Assembly (NCBI GenBank): GCA_934190685.1
Contig: CAKPTK010000024.1
Coordinates: 1-21,524, forward strand
Length of the DNA stretch: 21,524 nt
DNA from: an uncultured Prevotella sp.
GTDB taxonomy: Bacteria; Bacteroidota; Bacteroidia; Bacteroidales; Bacteroidaceae
Reading direction: 5' to 3'
In this document: positions 5,296-12,410 of the stretch, one piece after another
Position numbering within the stretch: position 1 is the first letter of the stretch
Layout: each line of letters opens with the position of its first letter
Translations under genes and position numbers: made by a program
Notes under the pieces: model-generated
The model's input: the letters and a program-made list of their open reading frames with translations, nothing else
Databases searched by the model: none
Told to the model about the DNA's origin: nothing

Positions 5296-7665
5296 TTAGA
5301 AATTAAGCGTAAGATGACCCATGGCGGTGAAACCTGCCATCGGGGTGTAGGAGAGGGCCTGATAGCGCTTGTTGCCGCTGAACCAGCTGTACCAGACAGA
5401 ACCGCTCGACGCATAGTGACGGTCGAAGATGTTGTTCAGGTCGGCACCGATGGTGACAGACTTCATGCCGATGAACTTGCGTGCCACGTTGATGGTGTAG
5501 TTCAAGTTGACGTTGGTCTGTGAGAAGCAAGGCAGTGAACGCTCGAAACTTTCAGAGTTGTCGAGATACTGACGGCTTACGAAGTTGGTGTGCCATATAG
5601 CGCGGAAACCACCGAAATGGATGTTGAGGAATCCGTTGAGGATGGCTGATGGAGAGTAGGCCAGTGTGTTGTTCTCGTAGTGGATGGTGCGTGAGCCACT
5701 CGCGGCGTCCCAGTCTTCTACGATCTCGTCAAAGTTCTTCAACTTGTTCTTGCTCAGGGCAGCGTTGCCTTCGAGAGAGAACCAAGACAGTGGACTCCAA
5801 CCTGCGGTGAATTCCAATCCCATGCGGTAGGAATCCTTGATGTTGGTGGTCAGTGCCTCGCCGATGTCGCTCTTGGCGCCAGTCTGTACAAATTGGTTCA
5901 CATAGTCCATGTAGTAGGCGTTCACGCCGGCATGCCAGTTGCTGCCCTCATACTGATAACCCAGTTCGAAGTCGAGCAGACGCTCAGGTGTTGGAGCGGG
6001 ATAGCTGCCGTTGTCGGTGAAGTTGTTGCGTTCAGGCTCGCGGTTGCTGTAGGCGATGGAGGCATAAGCCTTGTGTCCGTTGTTGCTGAAGGCGATACCA
6101 GCCTTCGGGTTCACGAAGAAGTAGTTCTCGTTCACGTCGAGACGCTGGTTGGTGTAGTATTTCTTGCCGTCCACAGTCTTCTCCACCACGAAGCGGTCGT
6201 TGATGCCGTTGGTGGAGTAGTTCACGTAGCGCATTTGCAGGTCGGTGAACACGTTCCAGTGTGGAGCGAACTTGTGGTCGGCCTTGATAAACCAACTGTA
6301 GTCGTTTTTGTCGGCGTCAGAGTCATAATATTTGTATTCGCCGTTGCGGAGATATTTCTTCTCGATGTCCTCGTTGGCGATATAGCTCAGGTAGCCCCAG
6401 TGGTTGGCACGGAACAGTTGCACGTTCACGCCGCCCACTACGTCCCAGGCGTCGTCCTTGTAGCTGGCGTTGTAGAGTCCGCCATAGGTGTTCTGGGTCA
6501 GTCCCTTTCTGCGGATGGCTTCAGACTTGAGACCTTTGCCGTCCTCGCCAAACTCGTTGATGCCGAACTTCTCGTTCAGTCGCTTGGCGATGCGGAACTC
6601 CTTGTAGTAGCCGCGTCCATAAGTGTAGTGCAGGGCGAAATGATGGCTCCAGTGTTCGGATGGAGTCCAGGTGGCAGACAGGATGTTGTGGTTCTGATAG
6701 AAGTTGTCTGTCGTCTTGTCCCATTTACTGCCGTCGCGCATGAGGTGTGGAGAGGTGGTGAACTTGCCGTTCTTCCAGTCGTTCTCGTTCCAGTCGATGA
6801 CCTCGGTCAGCACGTTGTAGCGTCCCATGCCATGCGCGTACATATCTTTATAAGAGTGGATGCCGTAGTCCTCCAAGGTGAAGTTGGTGTCGTAGTCGCT
6901 CTCAAGCACGCCGCACCAAGCCTGTCCTGTCTTCTCGAAGTTGCCCACATTCTTATAGCTGAGCTTGAAGTTGTTGCCCAACCAGGTCAGTCCGCCATAG
7001 TAGGAGCCTGAGCGTCCTGCCGTGCCGTGGATATAGCCGTCGGTGGCAGTCTCATGATAGGCACCGTCGAAGATGAAGTGGTTGCCGATGAGGCCGGTGG
7101 AGAAGTTCAGTCCGGCGTTGTAAGTATTATAAGAACCGTATGAACCTGTGAGCTGCAGAGATGGTGTGAGGGAAGGTGTCGCCATGGCGAGAGACAGAGA
7201 TCCGCCGAAGGCGCCGTCACCATTGGTGGACGAGCCCACACCACGCTGAATCTGGATGCTGCCGAGCAAGGCGGCATAACTGTTCATGTTAGCCCAGAAC
7301 ACGGTCTGGTCTTCTGGAGAGTTGAGTGGCACTCCGTCGAGTGTCACGTTGATGCGGCTGCCGGCAGCTCCACGCATACGCATGTATACCGTACCGGTGC
7401 CCATGCCGTTCTCGCTCCATGCCAGTACGCCTGGTGTCTGTGCGAGCAGGTAGGGGAGTTCCTTGCCTGTCTTGGCGAAGTTCTGAAGTTCTGATTTCTT
7501 GATGTTCGCAACGGCGAACGGAGCATTCTTCATTGCTCTCACACCTTTGACCACCACTTCGCTGAGTTTGTTCACCTTCGTGGTGTCAACGGATTGCTGC
7601 GCTGTGGCTGTCTGCCCGCCGAGGGCACATGCCATTGCCAACGCAATACCATTCATCTTTTTCAT
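5296..7665 (-). CDS. Thiamine-related TonB-dependent outer-membrane receptor (OMPthi)
   Basis: The 789-residue product has a signal peptide (MKKMNGIALAMACALGG, cleavage probably after TAQ near residue 23) and a TonB-box-like stretch LSEVVVKG (34-41). The plug domain (about 48-165) shows YMRMRGAAGSRINVTLDGVPLN and IQIQRGVGSSTNGDGAFGG. A long barrel ends in the aromatic residue LTLNF, as expected for recognition by the BAM machinery. It imports its ligand across the outer membrane using TonB/ExbBD energy. The ligand is inferred as thiamine, its phosphates or precursors from the TPP riboswitch in the 5' leader and the pnuT gene directly downstream. The ATG at 7663-7665 fits the leader; internal Met4 is a less likely alternative. 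Confidence 0.92.
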   Translation of the reverse strand: MKKMNGIALAMACALGGQTATAQQSVDTTKVNKLSEVVVKGVRAMKNAPFAVANIKKSELQNFAKTGKELPYLLAQTPGVLAWSENGMGTGTVYMRMRGAAGSRINVTLDGVPLNSPEDQTVFWANMNSYAALLGSIQIQRGVGSSTNGDGAFGGSLSLAMATPSLTPSLQLTGSYGSYNTYNAGLNFSTGLIGNHFIFDGAYHETATDGYIHGTAGRSGSYYGGLTWLGNNFKLSYKNVGNFEKTGQAWCGVLESDYDTNFTLEDYGIHSYKDMYAHGMGRYNVLTEVIDWNENDWKNGKFTTSPHLMRDGSKWDKTTDNFYQNHNILSATWTPSEHWSHHFALHYTYGRGYYKEFRIAKRLNEKFGINEFGEDGKGLKSEAIRRKGLTQNTYGGLYNASYKDDAWDVVGGVNVQLFRANHWGYLSYIANEDIEKKYLRNGEYKYYDSDADKNDYSWFIKADHKFAPHWNVFTDLQMRYVNYSTNGINDRFVVEKTVDGKKYYTNQRLDVNENYFFVNPKAGIAFSNNGHKAYASIAYSNREPERNNFTDNGSYPAPTPERLLDFELGYQYEGSNWHAGVNAYYMDYVNQFVQTGAKSDIGEALTTNIKDSYRMGLEFTAGWSPLSWFSLEGNAALSKNKLKNFDEIVEDWDAASGSRTIHYENNTLAYSPSAILNGFLNIHFGGFRAIWHTNFVSRQYLDNSESFERSLPCFSQTNVNLNYTINVARKFIGMKSVTIGADLNNIFDRHYASSGSVWYSWFSGNKRYQALSYTPMAGFTAMGHLTLNF

Positions 7666-7707
7666 TGTCTGAATACTAAATGTTATTGAAATGAATATAT
7701 GTAATAA

Positions 7708-7726
7708 GGGGCACTTTTCGTGCGCC
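7708..7726 (-). promoter_or_regulatory. Hairpin between TPP riboswitch and OMPthi start
   Basis: On the mRNA, GGCGCAC (7726-7720) can pair with GTGCCCC (7714-7708) with one C-C mismatch around a GAAAA loop. Its 5' arm overlaps the last bases that can extend the riboswitch closing helix, so it is a possible expression platform. No U run follows, so it does not look like an intrinsic terminator. Regulation could be translational or Rho-dependent; this is inference. Confidence 0.4.
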
Positions 7727-7806
7727 AGGAAATCCCTACGGCGGCATTGTCCGCGTCAGGTTCGAGGGTCTGTTCTCAGCCCTACAATGATAGGGCACCC
7801 CTTGGT
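7725..7806 (-). promoter_or_regulatory. TPP riboswitch (THI element)
   Basis: The minus strand carries the THI box parts in order: GGGGTGCCC, then GGGCTGAGA with the invariant CTGAGA, then ACCCTCGAACCTGA, GCGGACAATGCCGC forming the pyrophosphate-arm helix, and GTAGGGA. Closing-helix pairing between CCAAGG and CCTGG is visible at the ends. The element binds thiamine pyrophosphate and represses the downstream genes when TPP is plentiful. It sits about 60 nt before the OMPthi start codon and controls OMPthi and pnuT. Confidence 0.95.
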
Positions 7807-7827
7807 CTACGCTCTGTAAACCGGGTG

Positions 7828-7835
7828 CAAAGGTA
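7828..7835 (-). promoter_or_regulatory. -7 promoter box of the thiamine operon
   Basis: The minus strand reads TACCTTTG, placing the transcription start near 7821, about 14 nt before the riboswitch and 155 nt before the OMPthi ATG. A TTG candidate -33 lies at 7852-7854 with a short 16-nt spacer. Confidence 0.6.
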
Positions 7836-7878
7836 CAAATTTATTTCCAAACAAGAACTAATGGATGTGAAAAGATGC

Positions 7879-8565
7879 TTAATCCTTGAGATTTCTCGCC
7901 TCCACCACTTCTGCCACGCCGTCCTTCACCCGGAATCTCACGTCGTAGCGGTCGAAGGGCATGCCGTAGATGCGTTCCGGGTCATGGTGGTATTGCGGAC
8001 GGGGATCGTTGCGGAGCACTTCGACAAGGGCGGTCAGGGTTTCTGGCGAGAAGAGGCTTTTGATTGCTTCAGGGATGGACACCTCGAGTGGACGCCATTC
8101 CGTGGCGTCGGTGAATCCTCCACACGCTTCGGGGTGGGCGTCGACATAGGGCAGATAGGGCTTGATGTCATAGATGGGCGTGCCGTCCATCAAGTCAGCG
8201 CCCTCCACATGAATCACGGGGCTATTGGGGGCATCGAAGTCGATGCGTGTGATTCTGACCGACGACAGTCCCAGACCGTTGGGACGATAGGGCGAGCGGG
8301 TGGCAAATACCCCCATGCGCTCGTTGCCGCCCAATCGGGGAGGGCGCACGGTCACACCCGTAGCCTCATGCTTGTTGGCGGAGAATCCCCACACCAACCA
8401 CAGATAGTCGAAGTCTTCCATGCCGCGGATGGCGTCGGGCGAACGATATTCCGGCGCCAGCACGATGGTGCCTTGCAGATGGGCGGCCACTCCACTCTGG
8501 CGTGGAATGCCGAATTTCGATTTCAGGGGCGAATGGAAAATGGCTACAGGATGAATAGTTTTCAT
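7879..8565 (-). CDS. trmO: TrmO, tRNA (N6-threonylcarbamoyl-A37-N6)-methyltransferase
   Basis: The 228-residue product belongs to the TsaA/YaeB/TrmO family, which uses S-adenosylmethionine to methylate t6A37 of threonine tRNAs to m6t6A. Visible signatures are HPVAIFHSP near the N-terminus, FGIPRQ (18-23), RSPYRPNGLGLS (90-101) forming the SAM-binding core of the beta-barrel, and YDIKPYLPYVD (132-142). The length matches the bacterial enzyme with its small C-terminal domain (about 165-228). The start at 8565 follows a minus-strand TAATTTTG box (8586-8593) by 20 nt. It is divergent from the OPT transporter gene; no functional link is evident. Confidence 0.93.
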   Translation of the reverse strand: MKTIHPVAIFHSPLKSKFGIPRQSGVAAHLQGTIVLAPEYRSPDAIRGMEDFDYLWLVWGFSANKHEATGVTVRPPRLGGNERMGVFATRSPYRPNGLGLSSVRITRIDFDAPNSPVIHVEGADLMDGTPIYDIKPYLPYVDAHPEACGGFTDATEWRPLEVSIPEAIKSLFSPETLTALVEVLRNDPRPQYHHDPERIYGMPFDRYDVRFRVKDGVAEVVEARNLKD

Positions 8566-8585
8566 GTGGCAGACAAATTGTTGCG

Positions 8586-8593
8586 CAAAATTA
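8586..8593 (-). promoter_or_regulatory. -7 promoter box of trmO
   Basis: The minus strand reads TAATTTTG, a match to TAnnTTTG 20 nt before the trmO start codon. A well-placed -33 TTTG was not found. Confidence 0.45.
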
Positions 8594-8615
8594 ACAATAT
8601 TCTCCGGAAATGATG

Positions 8616-8623
8616 TACTTTTG
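8616..8623 (+). promoter_or_regulatory. -7 promoter box of the OPT transporter gene
   Basis: TACTTTTG matches the Bacteroidota -7 consensus and lies 29 nt before the ATG at 8653. The -33 region has no clear TTTG. Confidence 0.55.
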
Positions 8624-8652
8624 CAACAGAAACAATCAAAATACTGTTATTT

Positions 8653-10644
8653 ATGGAAGAAAAAGACGAAAAAGAATTGGTCGGCTTGCCCGACAATGCG
8701 TTTCGCGAGTTGAAAGAGGGCGAGGAATACAAGCCCGTGCTCGACGCACGCAAGACTTATCCGGAAGTGAACGCCTGGTCGGTGACATGGGGCATCCTCA
8801 TGGCGATGCTCTTCTCCGCTGCGGCGGCTTATCTGGGCCTCAAGGTGGGACAGGTGTTCGAGGCTGCCATCCCCATTGCCATCATCGCTGTGGGTGTGTC
8901 CACCGCCTCTCACCGCAACAAGGCCTTGGGTGAGAATGTCATCATCCAGAGCATTGGAGCCTGTTCGGGTGCCGTGGTGGCTGGTGCCATCTTCACCTTG
9001 CCAGCCATCTACATCCTGCAGGCCAAATATCCGGAGATGAGTGCTTCGTTCCTCAAGATTTTCATTTCGTCGCTCTTGGGCGGTATCATCGGCATCTTGT
9101 TCTTGATTCCTTTCCGCAAGTATTTCGTGAGCGACATGCACGGCAAGTATCCTTTCCCCGAGGCTACAGCCACCACGCAGGTGCTGGTCTCCGGGGCCAA
9201 GGGCGGCAGTCAGGCCAAGCCGTTGTTGCTGGCGGGCCTTGTGGGCGGACTCTATGACTTTGTAGTTGCCACGTTCGGCTTATGGAACGAGAACTTCACG
9301 ACCCGTGTCTGCGCTTGGGGGCAGCAGGTGGCTGACCATGCCAAGTTGGTGTTCAAGGTCAATACGGGTGCCGCAGTGTTCGGCTTGGGCTACATCGTCG
9401 GTTTGAAATATGCTTTCATCATCTGTCTTGGCTCGTTTGCCGTATGGTGGCTCATCGTGCCCGGCATGGCGCTCATCTTCCCCCATGATGTGCTGGCACA
9501 GTGGGATCCTTCCATCACCACGGCTGTGGGCGACATGAGTCCTGAGCAGATTTTCAAGAGCTACGGCAAGAGTATCGGCATCGGTGGCATTGCCATGGCG
9601 GGTATCATCGGCATCATCAAGTCGTGGGGCATCATCAAGAGTGCCGTGTCGCTTGCCGCCAAAGAGATGCGTGGCAAGAGCGACGAGCAGAAGGAGCGCA
9701 TCCGCACCCAGCGCGACATCTCGTTCAAGATTATTGCCATCGGCTCGCTGGTGACCATTGCCATCACCTTCCTCTTCTTCTGGTTCGGTGTGATGGACAA
9801 CTTGCTCTTTGCCATTGTGGGCATCGTGTTGGTGGCAGTGATAGCCTTCCTCTTTACCACGGTTGCCGCCAATGCCATCGCCATTGTGGGCAGTAACCCA
9901 GTATCGGGCATGACGCTGATGACGCTTATCCTCGCCTCTGTGGTGATGGTGGCTGTCGGGCTGAAGGGTACAGGAGGTATGCTCGCCGCTTTGATCATGG
10001 GTGGCGTGGTTTGCACCGCCCTCTCCATGGCAGGTTCTTTCATCACCGACCTCAAGATAGGCTATTGGCTTGGTTCTACCCCGAAGAAGCAGGAGCAGTG
10101 GAAATTTCTCGGCACCCTTGTGTCGGCAGCCACGGTGGGTGGTGTGATGATGCTGCTCAACGAGACTTATGGATTCACCAGTGGTCAGTTGGCGGCTCCA
10201 CAGGCCAATGCCATGGCGGCTGTCATCGAGCCGTTGATGAACGGTGTCGGTGCGCCTTGGGTGTTGTATGGCATCGGTGCCTTGATAGCTATTGTTCTCA
10301 CTTGGATGAAAGTGCCGGCTTTGGCGTTCGCTTTGGGTATGTTCATCCCTATTGAACTCAACGTACCGTTGCTCGTGGGTGGCGCAGTCAACTGGTTTGT
10401 CACCACTCGTTCCAAGGACGAGGCGGTCAACAAGGCCCGCGGAGAGAAGGGAACGCTCATTGCCAGCGGATTCATTGCAGGAGGCGCTTTGATGGGGGTG
10501 GTGAGTGCCTTGTTGCGCTTCGGAGGCTTCAATCCTATCAACGATGCCTGGCTTGCCAACACGCTCAGTGAGGTACTCTCATTGGGTGCCTATGCACTGC
10601 TCATAGCCTACTTTATCATGGCTACCCGTGTGAAGAAGAATTAA
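8653..10644 (+). CDS. OPT-family oligopeptide transporter
   Basis: The 663-residue product is a polytopic membrane protein of the prokaryotic oligopeptide transporter (OPT) family. A hydrophilic N-terminus (about 1-40) leads into WSVTWGILMAMLFSAAAAYLGLKVGQVFEAAIP, then ENVIIQSIGACSGAVVAGAIFTLPAIYIL, FPEATATTQVL and repeated glycine-rich helices up to the C-terminus. A charged cytoplasmic loop KEMRGKSDEQKERIRTQRD sits mid-protein. The length is usual for the bacterial branch. These carriers are thought to import small peptides with protons; other OPT members carry metal chelates, so the substrate is not certain. It appears to be a single-gene transcript: a promoter box lies just upstream and a hairpin follows 21 nt after the stop. 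Confidence 0.92.
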   Translation: MEEKDEKELVGLPDNAFRELKEGEEYKPVLDARKTYPEVNAWSVTWGILMAMLFSAAAAYLGLKVGQVFEAAIPIAIIAVGVSTASHRNKALGENVIIQSIGACSGAVVAGAIFTLPAIYILQAKYPEMSASFLKIFISSLLGGIIGILFLIPFRKYFVSDMHGKYPFPEATATTQVLVSGAKGGSQAKPLLLAGLVGGLYDFVVATFGLWNENFTTRVCAWGQQVADHAKLVFKVNTGAAVFGLGYIVGLKYAFIICLGSFAVWWLIVPGMALIFPHDVLAQWDPSITTAVGDMSPEQIFKSYGKSIGIGGIAMAGIIGIIKSWGIIKSAVSLAAKEMRGKSDEQKERIRTQRDISFKIIAIGSLVTIAITFLFFWFGVMDNLLFAIVGIVLVAVIAFLFTTVAANAIAIVGSNPVSGMTLMTLILASVVMVAVGLKGTGGMLAALIMGGVVCTALSMAGSFITDLKIGYWLGSTPKKQEQWKFLGTLVSAATVGGVMMLLNETYGFTSGQLAAPQANAMAAVIEPLMNGVGAPWVLYGIGALIAIVLTWMKVPALAFALGMFIPIELNVPLLVGGAVNWFVTTRSKDEAVNKARGEKGTLIASGFIAGGALMGVVSALLRFGGFNPINDAWLANTLSEVLSLGAYALLIAYFIMATRVKKN

Positions 10645-10654
10645 ACAGAAAGTA

Positions 10655-10695
10655 CATAAAAAGCAAGAGCGCCCTGACTCACGTCAGAGCGCTCT
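10655..10695. terminator. Bidirectional terminator after the OPT gene
   Basis: AGAGCGC (10666-10672) pairs with GCGCTCT (10689-10695) and CTGAC (10674-10678) with GTCAG (10683-10687), with one mismatch and a TCAC loop. On the minus strand it is followed by TTGCTTTTTAT, a good U tail. On the plus strand a looser T-rich run follows (TGTTGTGTTTCTTT). Confidence 0.75.
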
Positions 10696-10766
10696 GTTGT
10701 GTTTCTTTGAATGTTTCAGCAGTTTTGTTTTTATGTAGTTATATATCTTATGAAATCGGATTATAT
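10655..10766 (-). ncRNA. Candidate small RNA, about 110 nt
   Basis: The minus strand has a full promoter, TTTG (10801-10804), 20-nt spacer, TAACTTTG (10773-10780), followed about 75 nt after the likely start by a strong terminator hairpin and T run. The transcribed part is AU-rich (ATATAATCC..., AACAAAACTG...) and contains no convincing ORF. It would run convergent to the OPT gene and end 11 nt past that gene's stop. No known RNA family was recognised, and no downstream minus-strand gene could be the target of this promoter before the terminator. Confidence 0.45.
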
Positions 10767-10772
10767 TGGGTG

Positions 10773-10804
10773 CAAAGTTAGGTATAAAATTGATACAAAT
10801 CAAA
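10773..10804 (-). promoter_or_regulatory. Minus-strand promoter within the OPT-hflX gap
   Basis: TTTG (10801-10804), 20 nt, TAACTTTG (10773-10780) on the minus strand gives the same spacing as the tRNA-Leu promoter in this window. It points at the candidate small RNA and terminator, not at a gene. Confidence 0.6.
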
Positions 10805-10991
10805 TTTACTGTCTGATAAACGCAATATTTTAACGTAAACGTTTGCACTATTTAGACGAAAGTGTGCGAAAAATGACGCCCCTTCTCTGTCCATTCACAG
10901 GCTCCTTGTCCTTCCCTTTCAAGTGTCTTTAATTAAAATAGGTGGCTAGGGAAGACAAAAATAGAAGAATTTTATTTTATATTCCGCTCAT
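10781..10991. other. AT-rich non-coding stretch
   Basis: Between the minus-strand promoter and the tandem repeat I find no plausible ORF or RNA gene. The only structure seen is an AAACGTTT palindrome (10837-10844), compatible with many LacI-type operators but too short to call. Confidence 0.4.
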
Positions 10992-11140
10992 TTGCACTAT
11001 CTTTGCATAAGATAGGCTGCACTCGGCAAATTGAAAGCAAGCTTTCTTTGCGCTCGCTTGCACTATCTTTGCATAAGATAGGCTGCACTTGGCAAATTGA
11101 AAGCAAGCTTTCTTTGCGCTCGCTTGCACTATCTTTGCAT
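10992..11140 (+). repeat. 66-bp tandem repeat carrying promoter boxes
   Basis: Copy 1 spans 10992-11057, copy 2 11058-11123, and a truncated third copy 11124-11140 holds only the first 17 bases. The two full copies differ at one base (C at 11024, T at 11090). Each copy opens with TTGCACTATCTTTGCAT, which contains the -7 box TATCTTTG. Each full copy also contains CTATCTT-TGCAT-AAGATAG (7-bp arms) and GAAAGC-AA-GCTTTC hairpins. The last box lies 19 nt before hflX. Confidence 0.9.
11130..11137 (+). promoter_or_regulatory. hflX-proximal -7 promoter box (third of three)
   Basis: TATCTTTG at 11130-11137 is 19 nt before the hflX ATG and repeats boxes at 10998-11005 and 11064-11071. The predicted start near 11144 leaves a leader of about 13 nt. 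The upstream boxes would give leaders about 66 and 132 nt longer. Confidence 0.65.
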
Positions 11141-11156
11141 CATATAATACACAAGA

Positions 11157-12401
11157 ATGAAAGAATTTGTAATATCAGAAGTCAAGGCGGAGACCGCCAT
11201 CTTGGTGGGATTGATTACCAAGGAGCAGGATGAAGCCAAAACAAAGGAATATCTCGACGAACTGGAATTTCTTGCCGACACGGCAGGTGCGAAAACCGTG
11301 AAGCGGTTTACTCAGCGCGTGGGCGGTCCCAACCAGACTACCTATGTGGGCAAGGGAAAACTCGAGGAAATACGTGACTATATCAAGGCGGAGGAGGATG
11401 CCGAACGGGAAATCGGTATGGTCATCTTTGATGATGAATTGTCCGCCAAGCAGATACGCAACATCGAGAATGAGTTGCAGGTGAAGATTCTTGACCGCAC
11501 CTCGCTTATCCTCGACATCTTCGCCATGCGCGCGCAAACAGCCAATGCCAAGACGCAGGTGGAGCTGGCGCAATATCGCTACATGCTTCCCCGTCTGCAA
11601 CGACTCTGGACGCACTTGGAACGTCAGGGTGGCGGCTCGGGCTCGGGCGGCGGCAAGGGTAGCGTGGGACTCCGTGGACCGGGTGAGACCCAGCTTGAGA
11701 TGGACCGCCGTATTATCCTCGGACGCATGAGCCTCTTGAAACAGCGTATGGCGGAAATCGACAAACAGAAGACCACACAGCGTAAAAACCGCGGCCGTCT
11801 CATCCGCGTCGCCTTGGTGGGCTATACCAACGTGGGCAAGTCCACTTTGATGAACCTCCTGGCGAAGAGCGAGGTCTTTGCCGAGAACAAACTCTTCGCC
11901 ACGCTCGACACGACCGTCCGCAAGGTGGTGGTGGAGAACCTTCCGTTCCTCCTTGCCGACACTGTAGGATTCATCCGCAAGTTGCCTACCGACCTTGTGG
12001 AGTCGTTCAAGTCTACCCTTGACGAGGTGCGCGAGGCCGACTTGTTGCTCCACGTGGTGGACATCTCCCATCCCGATTTCGAGGAGCAAATCAATGTGGT
12101 GGAGAACACACTCAAGGATTTGGGATGTGCCGACAAACCAAGTATGATTATCTTCAACAAAATCGACAATTATCATTGGGTGGACAAGGAACCTGATGAC
12201 CTCACACCGCCCACACGGGAAAATGTGACGCTCGACGAACTGAAGAAGACCTGGATGGCGCGTCTCAACGAGAACTGTCTCTTCATCTCTGCCCGCGAGC
12301 GTGTCAACATCGACGAACTGCGCGAGGTGCTCTACAAGAAAGTGCGTGAACTTCACGTACAGAAATATCCCTACAACGATTTCCTTTATCCCACAGAATA
12401 A
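11157..12401 (+). CDS. hflX: HflX, ribosome-associated GTPase
   Basis: The 414-residue product is a full HflX GTPase. The N-terminal HflX domain (about 1-155) includes the nucleotide-binding segment GPNQTTYVGKGKLEEI and DELSAKQIRNIENEL, followed by a glycine-rich linker (158-166) and GLRGPGETQLEMDRR (171-185). The G domain shows G1 GYTNVGKST (222-230), the G2 region ending in TLDTT (249-253), G3 DTVG (268-271), G4 NKID (334-337) and G5 SA (378-379). HflX splits stalled 70S ribosomes after stress such as heat. The ATG at 11157 fits a short leader from the last repeat promoter. The DUF4954 gene follows after 9 bp, so they are probably cotranscribed. Confidence 0.96.
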   Translation: MKEFVISEVKAETAILVGLITKEQDEAKTKEYLDELEFLADTAGAKTVKRFTQRVGGPNQTTYVGKGKLEEIRDYIKAEEDAEREIGMVIFDDELSAKQIRNIENELQVKILDRTSLILDIFAMRAQTANAKTQVELAQYRYMLPRLQRLWTHLERQGGGSGSGGGKGSVGLRGPGETQLEMDRRIILGRMSLLKQRMAEIDKQKTTQRKNRGRLIRVALVGYTNVGKSTLMNLLAKSEVFAENKLFATLDTTVRKVVVENLPFLLADTVGFIRKLPTDLVESFKSTLDEVREADLLLHVVDISHPDFEEQINVVENTLKDLGCADKPSMIIFNKIDNYHWVDKEPDDLTPPTRENVTLDELKKTWMARLNENCLFISARERVNIDELREVLYKKVRELHVQKYPYNDFLYPTE

Positions 12402-12410
12402 AACATTTCC

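Noticed and set aside
5893..7011. Plus-strand 372-codon frame inside the thiamine receptor
   Set aside because: Antisense shadow of a TonB receptor; extremely Val-rich and without recognisable motifs.
11003..11233. 76-codon frame with a 22-residue repeat across the tandem repeat
   Set aside because: The 66-bp period is a multiple of three, so any open frame would repeat; it overlaps the promoter boxes and the start of hflX in another frame.
11175..12356. Minus-strand 393-codon frame opposite hflX
   Set aside because: Antisense shadow; the plus frame contains all GTPase motifs.
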